From Nitrospirota bacterium (lineage in GTDB: Bacteria > Nitrospirota > UBA9217), in NCBI GenBank assembly GCA_020052615.1, contig JAGVOT010000123.1, positions 32,174 through 88,046 of the forward strand: a stretch of DNA of 55,873 nucleotides, given 5' to 3'. Positions 8,718-18,142 of this stretch are shown here, in pieces; position 1 is the first letter of the stretch, and every line of letters starts with the position of its first letter. The notes below the pieces were generated by a model. The model searched no databases, was not told where the DNA came from, and saw only the letters and a list, made by a program, of their open reading frames with translations. Both the position numbers and the translations under genes were made by a program.

Positions 8718-10021
8718 TGGTAATCTGTGCATGCGGCGCGAAGCTCAAGATCAACGATGAAAAGATCACTGCTGCCGGGGTGAAGATAAAGTGCCCGAAG
8801 TGCGGCAACCCTCACTCGGTAAAGAAACCGGCGCCGGAGGCGCCTGCAGCGCAGGCGGACGGACGTGCCATGCCATGGTTCGCTTCCTCGGCGACTTCTG
8901 CCGTCAAACCGCTCGTTCTGATCGCCCATGACAGCAAGGTGGTCGCCGATATGATCGAACAGGTTGTCATTGAAGCAGGGTATGGCACCGCCCATGCACC
9001 TGATGGACTCGAGGCCCTTAAAAAAGCGACCGACCTTAAACCGCAGGTCATGATCGTGGATGTCGGCCTTACCGGCATATACGGATTCGAATTGTGCGAA
9101 CGCCTGAAAGGGGACCCCGATACCCGTGGCATCAAGATCATCCTTCTTTCTTCGGTGTACGGCCTGACAGCATACAAGCGTTCGCCGGTCACCCTGTACG
9201 GAGCCGATGATTACATCGAGAAGCATCACATCCCTGATAAACTGGTTTCGAAGATCAACAGGCTTCTTTCCGGAGAACCTATCGCGCCAATGCATCCCCC
9301 TCATGCTTCGGAACCGTTACCGGTCGGCCATGAGCAAAGCGAACCGGATCACGCCGGTCATCAGAGGACCTCTCCCCTGATCCGCAAGAAAGGCCTGATG
9401 GTCGATGCTTCGCCGACCGTTGAGGCCGTGGTGGCACCGATTGTGTTTTCAGCCCCATCCGGCGGGGCACGAGAAATAAAGCCGGCCATCCCTGAATTTC
9501 CCGACGTCATGCCGAAGGTGCCGATCACTCTCGATAAGGGACAACAACGGACGATCGCTCCCGTGTCGGCCGAAGCCGCTGCTCAACCACCCAAGTCGAT
9601 CGAAGTGAGGCCGGAGGTGTTGCCTGTGGCAGCCGCGACGAAGGCAGCACCGGCTCCGACGAAAGCGAATATCCCTGAGGCCTCGCTGCGGGATGAGTCC
9701 GTCAAGCTTGATGCGTCTTTTTTTGAGCATGAGGAATACGATGCCCCGGCCAAGGCCACGGCGAAGGCAGCGGTTGATCCTGAAGAGATCGAAAAGGCCA
9801 GGCGGTTCGCACGGCTGATCGTGTCCGATATAGCCCTGTATAATCAGGATATCGTTGCTGAGGGCCTGAAAAAAGGGACGTTCTTCGAGCTCCTGCTGGA
9901 CGATATCACCGAAGGCCGCTCATTGTATGACAATCGCGTGCCAGAAACGATCCGGGCAACGAAGGATTATTATCAGGAAGCATTCGATGATTTTATCGCT
10001 ACAAAGAAGAATCAGCGTTGA
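8714..10021 (+). CDS. zinc-ribbon (MJ0042-type) response-regulator-like protein
   Basis: About 435 residues. It begins with a short metal ribbon (CACG near the N-terminus, CPKCGN about 20 residues later), then a receiver-like domain (about residues 65-195) with a phospho-acceptor-like aspartate in [12 protein letters not shown] as the Ser/Thr switch and EKHHIP in place of the usual KP. One acidic pocket residue appears to be replaced (IAHDS). A proline/alanine-rich linker follows, then a conserved-looking helical C-terminus (about 350-435: [20 protein letters not shown]). No DNA-binding domain is seen. It is translationally coupled to the rhomboid gene. Its role is probably signalling, with unknown output. 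Confidence 0.75.
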   Translation: MMVICACGAKLKINDEKITAAGVKIKCPKCGNPHSVKKPAPEAPAAQADGRAMPWFASSATSAVKPLVLIAHDSKVVADMIEQVVIEAGYGTAHAPDGLEALKKATDLKPQVMIVDVGLTGIYGFELCERLKGDPDTRGIKIILLSSVYGLTAYKRSPVTLYGADDYIEKHHIPDKLVSKINRLLSGEPIAPMHPPHASEPLPVGHEQSEPDHAGHQRTSPLIRKKGLMVDASPTVEAVVAPIVFSAPSGGAREIKPAIPEFPDVMPKVPITLDKGQQRTIAPVSAEAAAQPPKSIEVRPEVLPVAAATKAAPAPTKANIPEASLRDESVKLDASFFEHEEYDAPAKATAKAAVDPEEIEKARRFARLIVSDIALYNQDIVAEGLKKGTFFELLLDDITEGRSLYDNRVPETIRATKDYYQEAFDDFIATKKNQR

Positions 10022-10046
10022 CAGAGGAACAACATTAGTATATTAT
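10018..10046 (+). promoter_or_regulatory. sigma-70 promoter for tRNA-Pro
   Basis: TTGACA (10018-10023), a 17-base spacer and TATTAT (10041-10046), placing transcription start a few bases before the tRNA. The -35 overlaps the stop codon of the preceding gene. Confidence 0.7.
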
Positions 10047-10056
10047 ACGTGACTTG

Positions 10057-10134
<78 letters not shown>

Positions 10135-10215
10135 TTTTTTCATCTTTTTTGAGGGCTCAGATTTGCAGGGAATGCAGCATCGCTGGCGACATTTTCCTGG
10201 GCGTAAGAGGTATGA

Positions 10216-11184
10216 ATGAGTGAGCGGGAACGGTCGGTCGATGACGTTATGGGCCCCAAGACTTACAGCGATGAGCTTGAAGAGAAGGATGCGCAGGAGA
10301 AGCTGAACCAGAAGGACGAGCAGGATGGCGATTCCGAGGGTGGTTCTTCCCAAAAGGGCCTCGATGCCATCAAGTATTACCTCAAGGAAATCCGCAAGAC
10401 CCCACTTCTCACCTTTGAGCAGGAGCAGGAACTGGCCAAAAAGATCGCCCAGGGCGATCAGGAAGCCCGCGCCAGCATGATCGAAGCAAACCTGCGTCTC
10501 GTCGTAGCTATCGGAAAAAAATACATCAATCGGGGCCTTCCGTTTTCCGACATCATCGAAGAAGGCAACCTTGGGTTGATCCGTGCGGTCGAGAAGTTCC
10601 AGTATCAGCGGGGCTTCAAGTTCAGCACCTACGCGTCGTGGTGGATAAAACAATCCATTGAACGCGCCATTGTGAACCAGACGCGCACCATCCGGCTCCC
10701 CGTGCACATCGCCGAGATCGTGAACTCCTATATGCGTGCCACGCGTCAGCTGACGCAGAAGATGGGACGGGACCCTTCCCTTGAAGAGGTCGCGAAGAAG
10801 ATGAAGGTGACCATCGACAAGGTGCGCAGCATCTCCCAGGTGGTGCGGGAGACCTACTCACTGGACATGCTCATCGGTGACCAGGAAGAGGACACGCTCA
10901 AGGACATCCTTCAGGATACCAATGCGCTCTCACCGGCCAGCTTTTCAGAGGACATCCGCCGGAGGGAGCATATCGACGAATGGCTGAAGCAGCTCTCGGT
11001 GAGCGAGAAAAAAGTGGTCGAAATGCGGTTCGGGCTGGTCGATGGAGACCCCATGACCCTCGACAGCATCGGCAAGGAGTTCGGCATTACGCGGGAACGG
11101 GTGCGGCAGATCGAGACCCAGGCCCTGAACAAGCTGCGGGCCATCACCAAACGCAAAAAGATCGACCTGGAAGGAATGTTGTAA
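10216..11184 (+). CDS. rpoS: RpoS-like sigma-70 family sigma factor (group 1/2)
   Basis: A 322-residue sigma factor. After a charged N-terminal extension come region 1.2 ([20 protein letters not shown]), region 2 ([40 protein letters not shown]), region 3 and region 4 with [19 protein letters not shown]. It lacks the long region 1.1/non-conserved insert of a typical RpoD, and its length and N-terminal style match the RpoS-like factors of Geobacter and relatives. A housekeeping role is still possible. The ATG at 10216 has AGAGGT five bases upstream. It stands alone between tRNA genes. Confidence 0.85.
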   Translation: MSERERSVDDVMGPKTYSDELEEKDAQEKLNQKDEQDGDSEGGSSQKGLDAIKYYLKEIRKTPLLTFEQEQELAKKIAQGDQEARASMIEANLRLVVAIGKKYINRGLPFSDIIEEGNLGLIRAVEKFQYQRGFKFSTYASWWIKQSIERAIVNQTRTIRLPVHIAEIVNSYMRATRQLTQKMGRDPSLEEVAKKMKVTIDKVRSISQVVRETYSLDMLIGDQEEDTLKDILQDTNALSPASFSEDIRRREHIDEWLKQLSVSEKKVVEMRFGLVDGDPMTLDSIGKEFGITRERVRQIETQALNKLRAITKRKKIDLEGML

Positions 11185-11185
11185 A

Positions 11186-11281
11186 CGAGTGCGGAGTGCG
11201 GAATTCGAAGTGCGGAGTGAAAAGCTGGCAATCAATTGCCCATAATACTCCGCACTTGGCACTCAACACTGCGCACTTGAA
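11186..11281 (+). repeat. inverted pair of heptanucleotide tandem arrays
   Basis: Five degenerate 7-base units of the type GGAGTGC (11186-11220) are followed by about 26 unrelated bases and then five units of the type ACTCCGC (11247-11281). The right array is the reverse complement of the left in kind, so the region can fold as a long imperfect hairpin. It fills the whole gap between the sigma-factor gene and tRNA-Arg. The sequence was read directly; any function is unknown. Confidence 0.8.
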
Positions 11282-11284
11282 ATC

Positions 11285-11361
11285 GCCCCTGTAGCTCAGG
11301 TGGATAGAGCAGCGGTTTCCTAAACCGCGTGCCGGGTGTTCGAATCACCCCAGGGGCACCA
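11285..11361 (+). tRNA. tRNA-Arg (CCT)
   Basis: A 77-base cloverleaf with acceptor GCCCCTG/CAGGGGC, discriminator A and encoded CCA. The anticodon stem is GCGGT/ACCGC with loop TTCCTAA (anticodon CCT, reads AGG). The T-arm holds GTTCGAATC. Confidence 0.97.
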
Positions 11362-11395
11362 TCCTTTGCCTGAGTAATTATCCGCTGATTTTATC

Positions 11396-11424
11396 TTGAC
11401 AAAAATCCTGAAATTTCATACAAT
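11396..11424 (+). promoter_or_regulatory. sigma-70 promoter for tRNA-Val (and possibly thrS)
   Basis: TTGACA (11396-11401), a 17-base spacer and TACAAT (11419-11424), about 20 bases upstream of tRNA-Val. No separate promoter or leader was recognised between tRNA-Val and thrS, so read-through into thrS is possible. Confidence 0.7.
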
Positions 11425-11445
11425 TCACGGTCATTAACAACCGAT

Positions 11446-11520
11446 AGGCTCGTAGCTCAGGGGGAGAGCGCTACCTTGACACGGTAGAGGTCGGCGGTTC
11501 GAAACCGCCCGGGCCTACCA
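11446..11520 (+). tRNA. tRNA-Val (GAC)
   Basis: A 75-base cloverleaf with acceptor AGGCTCG/CGGGCCT (one G-T pair), discriminator A and encoded CCA. The anticodon stem is CTACC/GGTAG with loop TTGACAC (anticodon GAC). The T-arm holds GTTCGAAAC. Confidence 0.97.
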
Positions 11521-11565
11521 TTATTTTATGTCGCAAAAACAGCAGCTTGAGAGAATCCACGCCTT

Positions 11566-13509
11566 ATGAGTGAAATACGACTGAGTCTGCCTGACGGCAA
11601 CGTGAAGCGGTTGCCAGCAGGCATCACCGGTCTGGGCATAGCCGAAACGATCGGTCCTCGCCTGGCAAAGGACGCCCTCGCGATCAAGTTGGATGGACGG
11701 CTGCAGGACCTGAACCTTCCCGTTGAACAAGATGCCTCCATAGCGATCCTCACATTCGACAGCCCTGAAGGCCACGAAGTGTACTGGCACAGCACTTCCC
11801 ATCTCATGGCCCATGCCGTCAAGCAGCTCTTTCCGCAGGCGAAGCTCGCCATCGGCCCCGCGATCGAAGAAGGCTTCTACTACGATTTCGACCTCGAGCG
11901 TCCCCTGACCCCGGAGGACCTGGAACGAATAGAAAAGAAGATGGCCGAGCTGGCCAAGGCGGCAACGCCCGTAACGAGAAAAGACATTTCCAAGGCAGAT
12001 GCCCTTGCGTTCTTTCACAACAGAGGCGAGACGTACAAGGAAGAGCTGATCAATGAGCTCCCTGACGGTGAAACGATCTCGATCTACGAGCAGGCCGACT
12101 TTGCCGATCTCTGCCGGGGGCCCCATGTTCCGTCCACGGCGAAGATAAAGGCGTTCAAGCTCCTGTCCATCGCCGGCGCCTATTGGCGGGGCAGCGAGAA
12201 GAACAAGATGCTCCAGCGCATCTACGGCATCTCGTTCCCTGCGAAGGAGAAGCTCGACGAGTATATCGCCCGGCTCGAGGAGATCAAGCGGCGCGACCAC
12301 CGGAAGCTCGGTAAGGACCTCGACCTGTTCTCCCTATCCGACGAGGTGGGCGGTGGGCTTGTCCTGTGGCATCCCCGGGGCGCGCTGATCCGGAAGACCA
12401 TAGAGGATTTCTGGCGGGACGAGCACCAGAAGAACGGATACGATTTCGTGTACTCCCCGCACGTCGGACGGGGAACGCTCTGGGAAACGTCGGGCCATCT
12501 CGGTTTCTACCGGGAGAATATGTATTCGTCCATGGAATTGGAAGGGCAGGAGTTCTACGTGAAGCCCATGAACTGCCCCTTCCATATCATGATCTACAAG
12601 AACAAGCTTCGTTCGTACCGCGAACTGCCTCTGCGCTACGCGGAACTGGGCACGGTGTACCGGTTCGAGCGGTCAGGCGTCCTGCACGGTCTCCTGCGCG
12701 TTCGCGGGTTCACGCAGGATGACGCCCATATCTTCGTGGCGCCCGAGGACATGGAAACAGAGGTCATCCGGGTCCTCGAATTCGTCGTCAAGATGCTCAA
12801 GACGTTCGGGTTCGACGATTTCAAGGCCTACATCGCCACGAAGCCGGAGAAGTCCGTCGGCGAAGATGCAAAGTGGGAGCAGGCGACGCAGGCTCTCAAG
12901 GTGGCCGCGGACAAGGCCGGCCTGGCATACGAGCTGGACGAGGGCGGCGGCGCATTCTACGGCCCCAAGGTGGACATCAAGATCAAGGACGCTCTCGGGC
13001 GGCTCTGGCAGTGCTCCACGGTCCAGTTCGATTTCAACGAGCCGGAACGGTTCGATATGAACTTCATCGGCGTCGACAACCAGTCGCACCGGCCCTACAT
13101 GATCCACCGGGCGCTCCTGGGATCGATCGAGCGGTTCTTCGGCATGCTGATCGAGCACTATGCCGGCGCGTTCCCGGTCTGGCTCGCTCCGGTGCAGGCG
13201 AAGGTCCTGTCCATCTCGGATCGACAGCTCGACTACGCCCGGGGTGTGCGGGACCGGCTGCTCGCCGCGGGGATCCGGGCGGAGATCGACACCCGGTCGG
13301 AAAAGATCGGCTTCAAGATCCGCGAGGCCTCGCTCGAAAAAGTGCCCTACATTCTCGTGGTGGGGGACAAGGAGGTCGAAAAGAACGCCGTGGCCGTCCG
13401 CGAACGCGGAGGCAAGGACCTCGGTGTCATGCCGATCGATGGATTGATAGCGAGCATGTTGGAACTTATTAAGCATAAACGTACGACAACTGAATTGACA
13501 AGGGGGTGA
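11566..13509 (+). CDS. thrS: threonine--tRNA ligase
   Basis: A 647-residue class II aminoacyl-tRNA synthetase of full bacterial length: TGS domain (about 1-65), the editing/SAD domain with HSTSHLMAHAVKQLFP and a later ADLCRGPHVPST, the catalytic core with the zinc/substrate-binding MNCPFHIMIYKNK, VRGFTQDDAHIF and HRALLGSIERFFG, and a C-terminal anticodon-binding domain. It charges tRNA-Thr and edits serine. It heads the conserved thrS-infC-rpmI-rplT order. The stop codon (13507-13509) is embedded in the Shine-Dalgarno region of infC, so the two are coupled. Only 45 bases separate it from tRNA-Val, leaving no room for a T-box leader. Confidence 0.97.
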   Translation: MSEIRLSLPDGNVKRLPAGITGLGIAETIGPRLAKDALAIKLDGRLQDLNLPVEQDASIAILTFDSPEGHEVYWHSTSHLMAHAVKQLFPQAKLAIGPAIEEGFYYDFDLERPLTPEDLERIEKKMAELAKAATPVTRKDISKADALAFFHNRGETYKEELINELPDGETISIYEQADFADLCRGPHVPSTAKIKAFKLLSIAGAYWRGSEKNKMLQRIYGISFPAKEKLDEYIARLEEIKRRDHRKLGKDLDLFSLSDEVGGGLVLWHPRGALIRKTIEDFWRDEHQKNGYDFVYSPHVGRGTLWETSGHLGFYRENMYSSMELEGQEFYVKPMNCPFHIMIYKNKLRSYRELPLRYAELGTVYRFERSGVLHGLLRVRGFTQDDAHIFVAPEDMETEVIRVLEFVVKMLKTFGFDDFKAYIATKPEKSVGEDAKWEQATQALKVAADKAGLAYELDEGGGAFYGPKVDIKIKDALGRLWQCSTVQFDFNEPERFDMNFIGVDNQSHRPYMIHRALLGSIERFFGMLIEHYAGAFPVWLAPVQAKVLSISDRQLDYARGVRDRLLAAGIRAEIDTRSEKIGFKIREASLEKVPYILVVGDKEVEKNAVAVRERGGKDLGVMPIDGLIASMLELIKHKRTTTELTRG

Positions 13510-13515
13510 TTGTTT

Positions 13516-14034
13516 ATTTCTAAGATAACGACGAGGATCAATCATTTGATCCGGGCCAGGGAAGTACGCGTCATCGCGTCTGAAGGGGAACAGCTGGGGG
13601 TCATGCTCCTCCGGGATGCGCTCCAGAAGGCCGAAGAATCGGGTCTTGATCTGGTAGAGGTGGCGCCGACGGCGGTACCGCCGGTCTGCCGCATCATGGA
13701 CTTCGGGAAGTACAAGTACGAAATGAATAAGAAGGCCCATGAGTCCAAGAAGCATCAGACCGTGATCGCGGTCAAAGAGGTCAAGCTCAGGCCGCGGACG
13801 GACGACCATGATGTCCAGTTCAAGACGAACAACATCAAACGGTTCCTGGAAGGCGGCGACAAGGTGAAGGTGAGCATCATGTTCCGCGGCAGGGAAATGG
13901 CCCATCCGCAGCAGGGCAGGGCGCTTCTCGATCGCATCGTAAACGATCTGCAGGCGGTGGCGATCGTTGAACAGGCGCCGCGCATGGAAGGCAGGAACAT
14001 GTTCTTGATGCTTGCCGCGAAAGCCCAGAAGTGA
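13516..14034 (+). CDS. infC: translation initiation factor IF-3, probable AUU start
   Basis: About 172 residues with the IF3 N-domain (NHLIRAREVRVI, a GLDLVEVAPTAVPPVCRIMD stretch, DFGKYKYE) and C-domain (KEVKLRPRTDDHDVQFK, VSIMFRGREM). No ATG lies near the N-terminus. The strong AAGGGGGTGAT site at 13500-13510 sits nine bases before an in-frame ATT at 13516, the non-canonical start used by infC in many bacteria, and only three bases before an alternative TTG at 13510. Family knowledge: IF3 rejects non-canonical starts, so AUU gives autogenous repression. The choice of ATT over TTG is inference from spacing. Confidence 0.93.
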   Translation: MSKITTRINHLIRAREVRVIASEGEQLGVMLLRDALQKAEESGLDLVEVAPTAVPPVCRIMDFGKYKYEMNKKAHESKKHQTVIAVKEVKLRPRTDDHDVQFKTNNIKRFLEGGDKVKVSIMFRGREMAHPQQGRALLDRIVNDLQAVAIVEQAPRMEGRNMFLMLAAKAQK

Positions 14035-14128
14035 TCACGGGACCGCTGCGGCACGAAGATGAGCGTGAGCGGGGCCCATAACGATTGGTAGGAGACGAAT
14101 AAGGAGCGATCCTGGAAAGGGGAAAACC

Positions 14129-14332
14129 ATGGCAAAGATCAAGCTGAAAACGAACAAGAGCGCCGCCAAGAGGCTGAAAGTGACCGGTTCGGGCAAGATC
14201 ATGCGGCGGAAGGGCTGGAAGGGCCATCTGCTCACCGGCAAGAACAAGACGCGCAAGAGGCGGCTGTCCGGCTCGCTGGAAGTGAACAAGGACAATCTTA
14301 CCAACGTCAAGCGGATGCTGCCCTACGGGTAG
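14129..14332 (+). CDS. rpmI: 50S ribosomal protein L35
   Basis: A 67-residue basic protein, [20 protein letters not shown] and so on, ending with the family-typical [17 protein letters not shown] purine-rich site (GGAAAGGGG) precedes the ATG. It lies between infC and rplT, as in most bacteria. Confidence 0.97.
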   Translation: MAKIKLKTNKSAAKRLKVTGSGKIMRRKGWKGHLLTGKNKTRKRRLSGSLEVNKDNLTNVKRMLPYG

Positions 14333-14373
14333 TCAGGACGTGGCCGCAGACGATGCGGAGAGCATCAGGGAAA

Positions 14374-14420
14374 AGGCATCCTGATCTCCCGCGATCTACC
14401 CCTGTGTCTTACATACAGGG
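14374..14420 (+). promoter_or_regulatory. hairpins in the rpmI-rplT spacer, possible L20 control region
   Basis: Two small hairpins lie in the 112-base spacer: ATCAGG/CCTGAT (14374-14395) and CCCTGT/ACAGGG (14400-14420), the latter about 10 bases before the rplT Shine-Dalgarno sequence (GAGGAGGT). L20 is known to repress its own operon through leader RNA structure in several bacteria; whether these hairpins do so here is inference. Confidence 0.35.
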
Positions 14421-14444
14421 ATCTATTTATGAGGAGGTAGTACA

Positions 14445-14801
14445 ATGCCGAGAGCAAAAGGCGGCCCGAAAACACGGGCCAGAAGAAAACGGGTACTGAA
14501 CCTGGCGGAAGGGTTCTGGGGAGCAAAATCGAAGCTGTACCGCAGTGCAACAGAAGCTGTCGACCGCTCGCTGAAGTATGCATACCGGGACCGCAAGGCC
14601 CGCAAGAGGGATTTCCGCAGACTTTGGATTGCGCGTATCAACGCCGCGGCAAGGCTGAACGGCCTGTCCTACAGCAAGTTCATCGCCGGACTGGCGAAGA
14701 ACGGCGTTGCGTTGGACCGCAAGATACTTGCCGACCTGGCGATCTCCGATCCGGCCGGCTTCACCAAGCTTGCCGAGTCAGCCAAGACCGCCACAGCATA
14801 A
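14445..14801 (+). CDS. rplT: 50S ribosomal protein L20
   Basis: A 118-residue protein of standard length with the diagnostic N-terminus ([20 protein letters not shown]), [16 protein letters not shown] and the C-terminal [18 protein letters not shown]. It binds 23S rRNA early in 50S assembly. A strong GAGGAGGT site precedes the ATG, and a clear terminator follows, ending the thrS operon. Confidence 0.98.
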   Translation: MPRAKGGPKTRARRKRVLNLAEGFWGAKSKLYRSATEAVDRSLKYAYRDRKARKRDFRRLWIARINAAARLNGLSYSKFIAGLAKNGVALDRKILADLAISDPAGFTKLAESAKTATA

Positions 14802-14823
14802 CCATCAACCAAGCCGATACGAG

Positions 14824-14852
14824 AAGGCCCTGGAACTCCAGGGCCTTTTTTT
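14824..14852 (+). terminator. intrinsic terminator after rplT
   Basis: A perfect 10-bp stem (AAGGCCCTGG/CCAGGGCCTT), loop AACT, followed by a T run to 14852. Confidence 0.95.
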
Positions 14853-14853
14853 A

Positions 14854-14882
14854 TTGACATCCGGCCTGTTTTCGGTTAAAAA
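14854..14882 (+). promoter_or_regulatory. candidate sigma-70 promoter for the amidase gene
   Basis: TTGACA (14854-14859) directly behind the rplT terminator, 17-base spacer, TAAAAA (14877-14882). This gives a leader of only a few bases before the ATG at 14896. Confidence 0.5.
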
Positions 14883-14895
14883 ACAGCAGAAAATT

Positions 14896-16734
14896 ATGGT
14901 GATACGCGGCCGTACATTGCTGGCGGCCATCGTCGCAAGCTCGATCCTGCTGCTGTTTTCCGCCGCAGCCTTTCCGTCCACGAACACCGAGGCCGGGCAT
15001 AAGCTCTTTGTCGCCCGAGAGCGCCTGGCCGACCTGAAACGCTCCCCCAAAAAGACCAAGTACCGCTCCTACTGGATGGACAGCATCCGCCTGTTCGAGC
15101 TGGTGGAGAAGAAATACCCCGTCAGCCCGGCTGCTGCCGACGCCTGTTACGAACGAGCAGGCATTTACCTGGAGCTTTATCAGTTCAACAAGCATTCACG
15201 AGACATCGATGAATCCCGCAAGACATTCCTGAAGTGCCAGGCATCCTACCCGAGGCACGATCGCGCGCCGGAAGCCCTTTACCGTGTCGTCAACATATCC
15301 AAGGACCGCAAGAAGGACAATCCTTCGGCGCTTGATACGTACAGGAAAATGGCTGAGGCATACCCGCACAGCACCTGGACAGACAAGGCGAAGGCTCGCC
15401 TCGGCATCAGGACAGCCTCGAAGACCGCAATGAGCGGCCAGAACGGAAAGAAAAAGAAAGTGCCGGAGTTCCGCAAACCGCCGGAGACCGTGATAGCGGC
15501 CCCGACGTCACCCAGGGACCTGGGCGTAGTTAATAACGTCCGGTACTGGTCCGGCGGGGCCTATACCCGCATCGTGATCGATCAGGACCGTACCCTCAAA
15601 TTCCAGGCCCATGAGCTGAAGAACCCGGATCGGCTGGTCTTTGATATCCTGAACTCCCGTGTCTCCGATTCCGTTGAAAAAGACCCGCTTCCGGTGAACG
15701 ACGGTATTTTGAAACAGGTGCGGACAAGCCAGTATGCGCCCGACACGGTGCGTGTCGTGCTCGACCTCGCCAGTCTGAAAAGCTACGCCGCCTTTCCGCT
15801 GCACGAACCGGAGCGGCTCGTGATCGATGTGACCGGGACCGGTGATCCCGATGAACCCGATGCGGCCGGACCGATGACCAGACGGTCCGATACTCCGTCG
15901 GATGCGGACAACGAGCCCAAAGAGGACGATATTCCGAAGCCCGCCCTGCCGCCCCTGGCGAAACTACCCGATGTTCCGAGGAACGGGTCCACTGGGAACG
16001 ATGGCGACAGGATCACGCTGTCCCAGCAGATGGGGCTCAAGATAGGGACCATCGCCATCGACGCGGGACACGGCGGACGGGATCCCGGCGCCATGAGCAG
16101 GGGAGGCCTCAAGGAAAAGGAGATCACCCTGGACATCGCACGGCGTCTCGCAGTCCTGGTAAAAGAGCGGCTTGGCCGCAAGGTCATCATGACGCGCGAT
16201 AAGGATGTGTATATTCCCCTTGAGGAACGGCCGTTCATCGCGAAGTCCAAGGGTGCTGATCTCTTCGTCTCGATCCATGTGAACGCGAACCGGAAACGCA
16301 AGGCACGGGGCATCGAGACCTATATCCAGGGGCTCCGTGCGTCGGACACGGATGCCATGGCGACGGCGGCCCGGGAGAACGCCATGTCAACACGGCGGCT
16401 CTCGGAGCTCAAGGACGAGCTCTCGAAAATATTGAAGGATCTTGCGACGGACGACAAGAGCGAGGAGTCCCTGCATCTTGCCCATGCGGTCCAGGGATCG
16501 CTGGTGAGCACGGTGAAACAGACCCAGAAGAAGGTCGTCGACCTTAAGGTCAAGCGGGCGTTCTTCTATGTCCTGGTCAACACGCAGATGCCGAGCATAC
16601 TCGCCGAGGTAGGCTTCATCAGCAACGCCGAGGAGGAGCGTCTTCTGAGAAAGGAATCGTACCGCCAGAGGCTGGCAGAGGCGTTGTTCCAGGGGATCAA
16701 GCGCTATGTTGAATCGCGGGACCCGGTGATATAG
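14896..16734 (+). CDS. amiC: N-acetylmuramoyl-L-alanine amidase with AMIN domain
   Basis: A 612-residue exported protein. A signal peptide (hydrophobic stretch at residues 8-25) precedes a TPR-like helical region (about 35-170), an AMIN domain (about 205-315, peptidoglycan/septum targeting) and a zinc Amidase_3 domain (about 380-605). The latter has the motifs IAIDAGHGGRDPGA, KEKEITLDIARRLA, ADLFVSIHVNAN and PSILAEVGFISN. It cleaves the peptide from muramic acid, for example during daughter-cell separation. The start at 14896 was chosen because the signal peptide begins there; longer upstream reading runs into the rplT terminator. Confidence 0.93.
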   Translation: MVIRGRTLLAAIVASSILLLFSAAAFPSTNTEAGHKLFVARERLADLKRSPKKTKYRSYWMDSIRLFELVEKKYPVSPAAADACYERAGIYLELYQFNKHSRDIDESRKTFLKCQASYPRHDRAPEALYRVVNISKDRKKDNPSALDTYRKMAEAYPHSTWTDKAKARLGIRTASKTAMSGQNGKKKKVPEFRKPPETVIAAPTSPRDLGVVNNVRYWSGGAYTRIVIDQDRTLKFQAHELKNPDRLVFDILNSRVSDSVEKDPLPVNDGILKQVRTSQYAPDTVRVVLDLASLKSYAAFPLHEPERLVIDVTGTGDPDEPDAAGPMTRRSDTPSDADNEPKEDDIPKPALPPLAKLPDVPRNGSTGNDGDRITLSQQMGLKIGTIAIDAGHGGRDPGAMSRGGLKEKEITLDIARRLAVLVKERLGRKVIMTRDKDVYIPLEERPFIAKSKGADLFVSIHVNANRKRKARGIETYIQGLRASDTDAMATAARENAMSTRRLSELKDELSKILKDLATDDKSEESLHLAHAVQGSLVSTVKQTQKKVVDLKVKRAFFYVLVNTQMPSILAEVGFISNAEEERLLRKESYRQRLAEALFQGIKRYVESRDPVI

Positions 16735-16818
16735 GGGCTGTCCCCAGTATCACAAGATCCATCCGCCTTTATCGTCCTGCCGATCGGCCTCTTCCGCGTC
16801 GAAAGTTCTGACCTTGTT

Positions 16819-17956
16819 CTATACCGACATATCCTGACTATTCTTCCCGTCAGTCCCTGTTGCCTTTCCCATCAGATAGGCCTCGATGAACTGCTCGATC
16901 TCGCCGTCCATCACAGCGTTCACATTGCCCGTTTCCATGCCGGTCCGGTGGTCCTTGACCATCTGGTAGGGCTGGAACACGTACGACCGGATCTGGCTCC
17001 CCCAGGCGATGTCCTTCTTTTCGCTCACGACCTTTCCGAGCTTCTCTTCATGCTCCTTCTTCCGGAGCTCATAGAGCCGCGAACGTAGCACCTTCATGGC
17101 CACGTTCTTGTTCTTGAGCTGGGAGCGTTCGTTCTGGCACTGGACGACGATGTTCGTGGGAAGGTGGGTGATGCGGACAGCGGAATCGGTCTTGTTCACG
17201 TGCTGCCCGCCGGCGCTGGACGCCCGGTAGGTGTCGATGCGCAGGTCCTTTTCGTCGATGTCGAGGTCGATGTCCTCTTCCACCTCGGGATAGACATAGA
17301 CCGACGCAAACGATGTATGGCGCCGTTTGTTGGCGTCAAAGGGCGATATGCGCACAAGACGATGGACCCCCGCCTCGGCCTTCATCTTGCCGTAGGCGTA
17401 GTCTCCCGACACGGTGAAGGTGACGGATTTGACGCCCGCTTCCTCTCCGGCCTGATAGTCGAGGATCTCCCTGCCGAAACCGTTCTTTTCGGCCCAGCGG
17501 AGGTACATGCGCATAAGCATCTCGGCCCAGTCCTGGGCCTCGACGCCTCCCGCGCCGGGATGGATCGAGACGATGGCGTTGACCCGGTCGTGCTCTTCCG
17601 ACAGGAGGACCGAGATCTCGGCCTTCGAGATATCGCCTGCGATCAGGACGATCTCCCGCGACAGCTCGTCATGCATGGCCTCGCCGCCGTCCTCGGACCC
17701 CAGCTCGGCCATGGCCTCGAGATCGCTCATGCGGCTGGCGAGAAGGTCCATGTCCTTCAGGGAGCGCTCGATGGCTGACTTTTCCTTGAGGACCGTGTTT
17801 GCCTTCGATTGGTTGTTCCAGAAATCAGGTGCTTCCAGCAGGCGGGTGAGCTCGGTCAGGCGTGCTTCCTTGGCAGGGGTGTCAAAGATGCCTCCGGAGG
17901 GCATCAATTCTTTGCTTGATCGTGGTCAGTTCCTGCTTCAACTCATCCATCAGCAT
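16819..17956 (-). CDS. prfB: peptide chain release factor 2 with programmed +1 frameshift
   Basis: RF2 encoded in two overlapping frames. From ATG at 17956 (AGGAG seven bases upstream) 24 codons run to an in-frame TGA (17884-17882); a +1 shift at CTT-TGA-C joins the main frame, which runs to TAG at 16819. The main part has the GGQ motif (SSAGGQHVNKTDSAVRITH) and the RF2-type anticodon-like SPFDANKRRHTSF. RF2 releases peptides at UGA and UAA. The shift makes RF2 limit its own synthesis, because abundant RF2 terminates at the UGA. An annotation from the main frame alone would truncate the N-terminus. Confidence 0.96.
17881..17897 (-). promoter_or_regulatory. prfB programmed +1 frameshift site
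   Basis: On the minus strand, a GGAGG element (17895-17891) lies three bases upstream of the slippery CTT TGA C. This is the canonical RF2 autoregulatory site, with an internal Shine-Dalgarno sequence, CUU codon and UGA followed by C. Confidence 0.97.
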
Positions 17957-17992
17957 GCGGTATCTCCTGTGAACCAATATCGAACGATGCTG

Positions 17993-18020
17993 ATTATACC
18001 ACACCATCGCGAAAAATCAA
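17993..18020 (-). promoter_or_regulatory. sigma-70 promoter for prfB
   Basis: On the minus strand, TTGATT (18020-18015), a 16-base spacer and consensus TATAAT (17998-17993), about 37 bases upstream of the ATG at 17956. Confidence 0.65.
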
Positions 18021-18142
18021 TCACCATCAGCGGGATTCCTTGCTGAACCGTTCGCAGCGACAACGTCTGTGCAGACGCACCATCTCAGATCACTCTTGCA
18101 ATTTTCAGCTTCCTGTACTATCTTCAGACAGAAGGGACTCTT

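Noticed and set aside
11186-11281. CRISPR array
   Set aside because: Units are only seven bases, contiguous and degenerate, without spacers, and no cas genes are in the window.
11521-11565. T-box leader for thrS
   Set aside because: Only 45 bases lie between tRNA-Val and the thrS start; no specifier stem or T-box sequence is visible.
14707-14895. Extended N-terminus of the amidase
   Set aside because: It would be translated across rplT and its terminator and hide the signal peptide that starts at 14896.
17882-17907. prfB starting within the main frame near 17907 as a complete gene
   Set aside because: An upstream frame with a good ribosome site, the GGAGG element and CTTTGAC reveal the standard RF2 frameshift.
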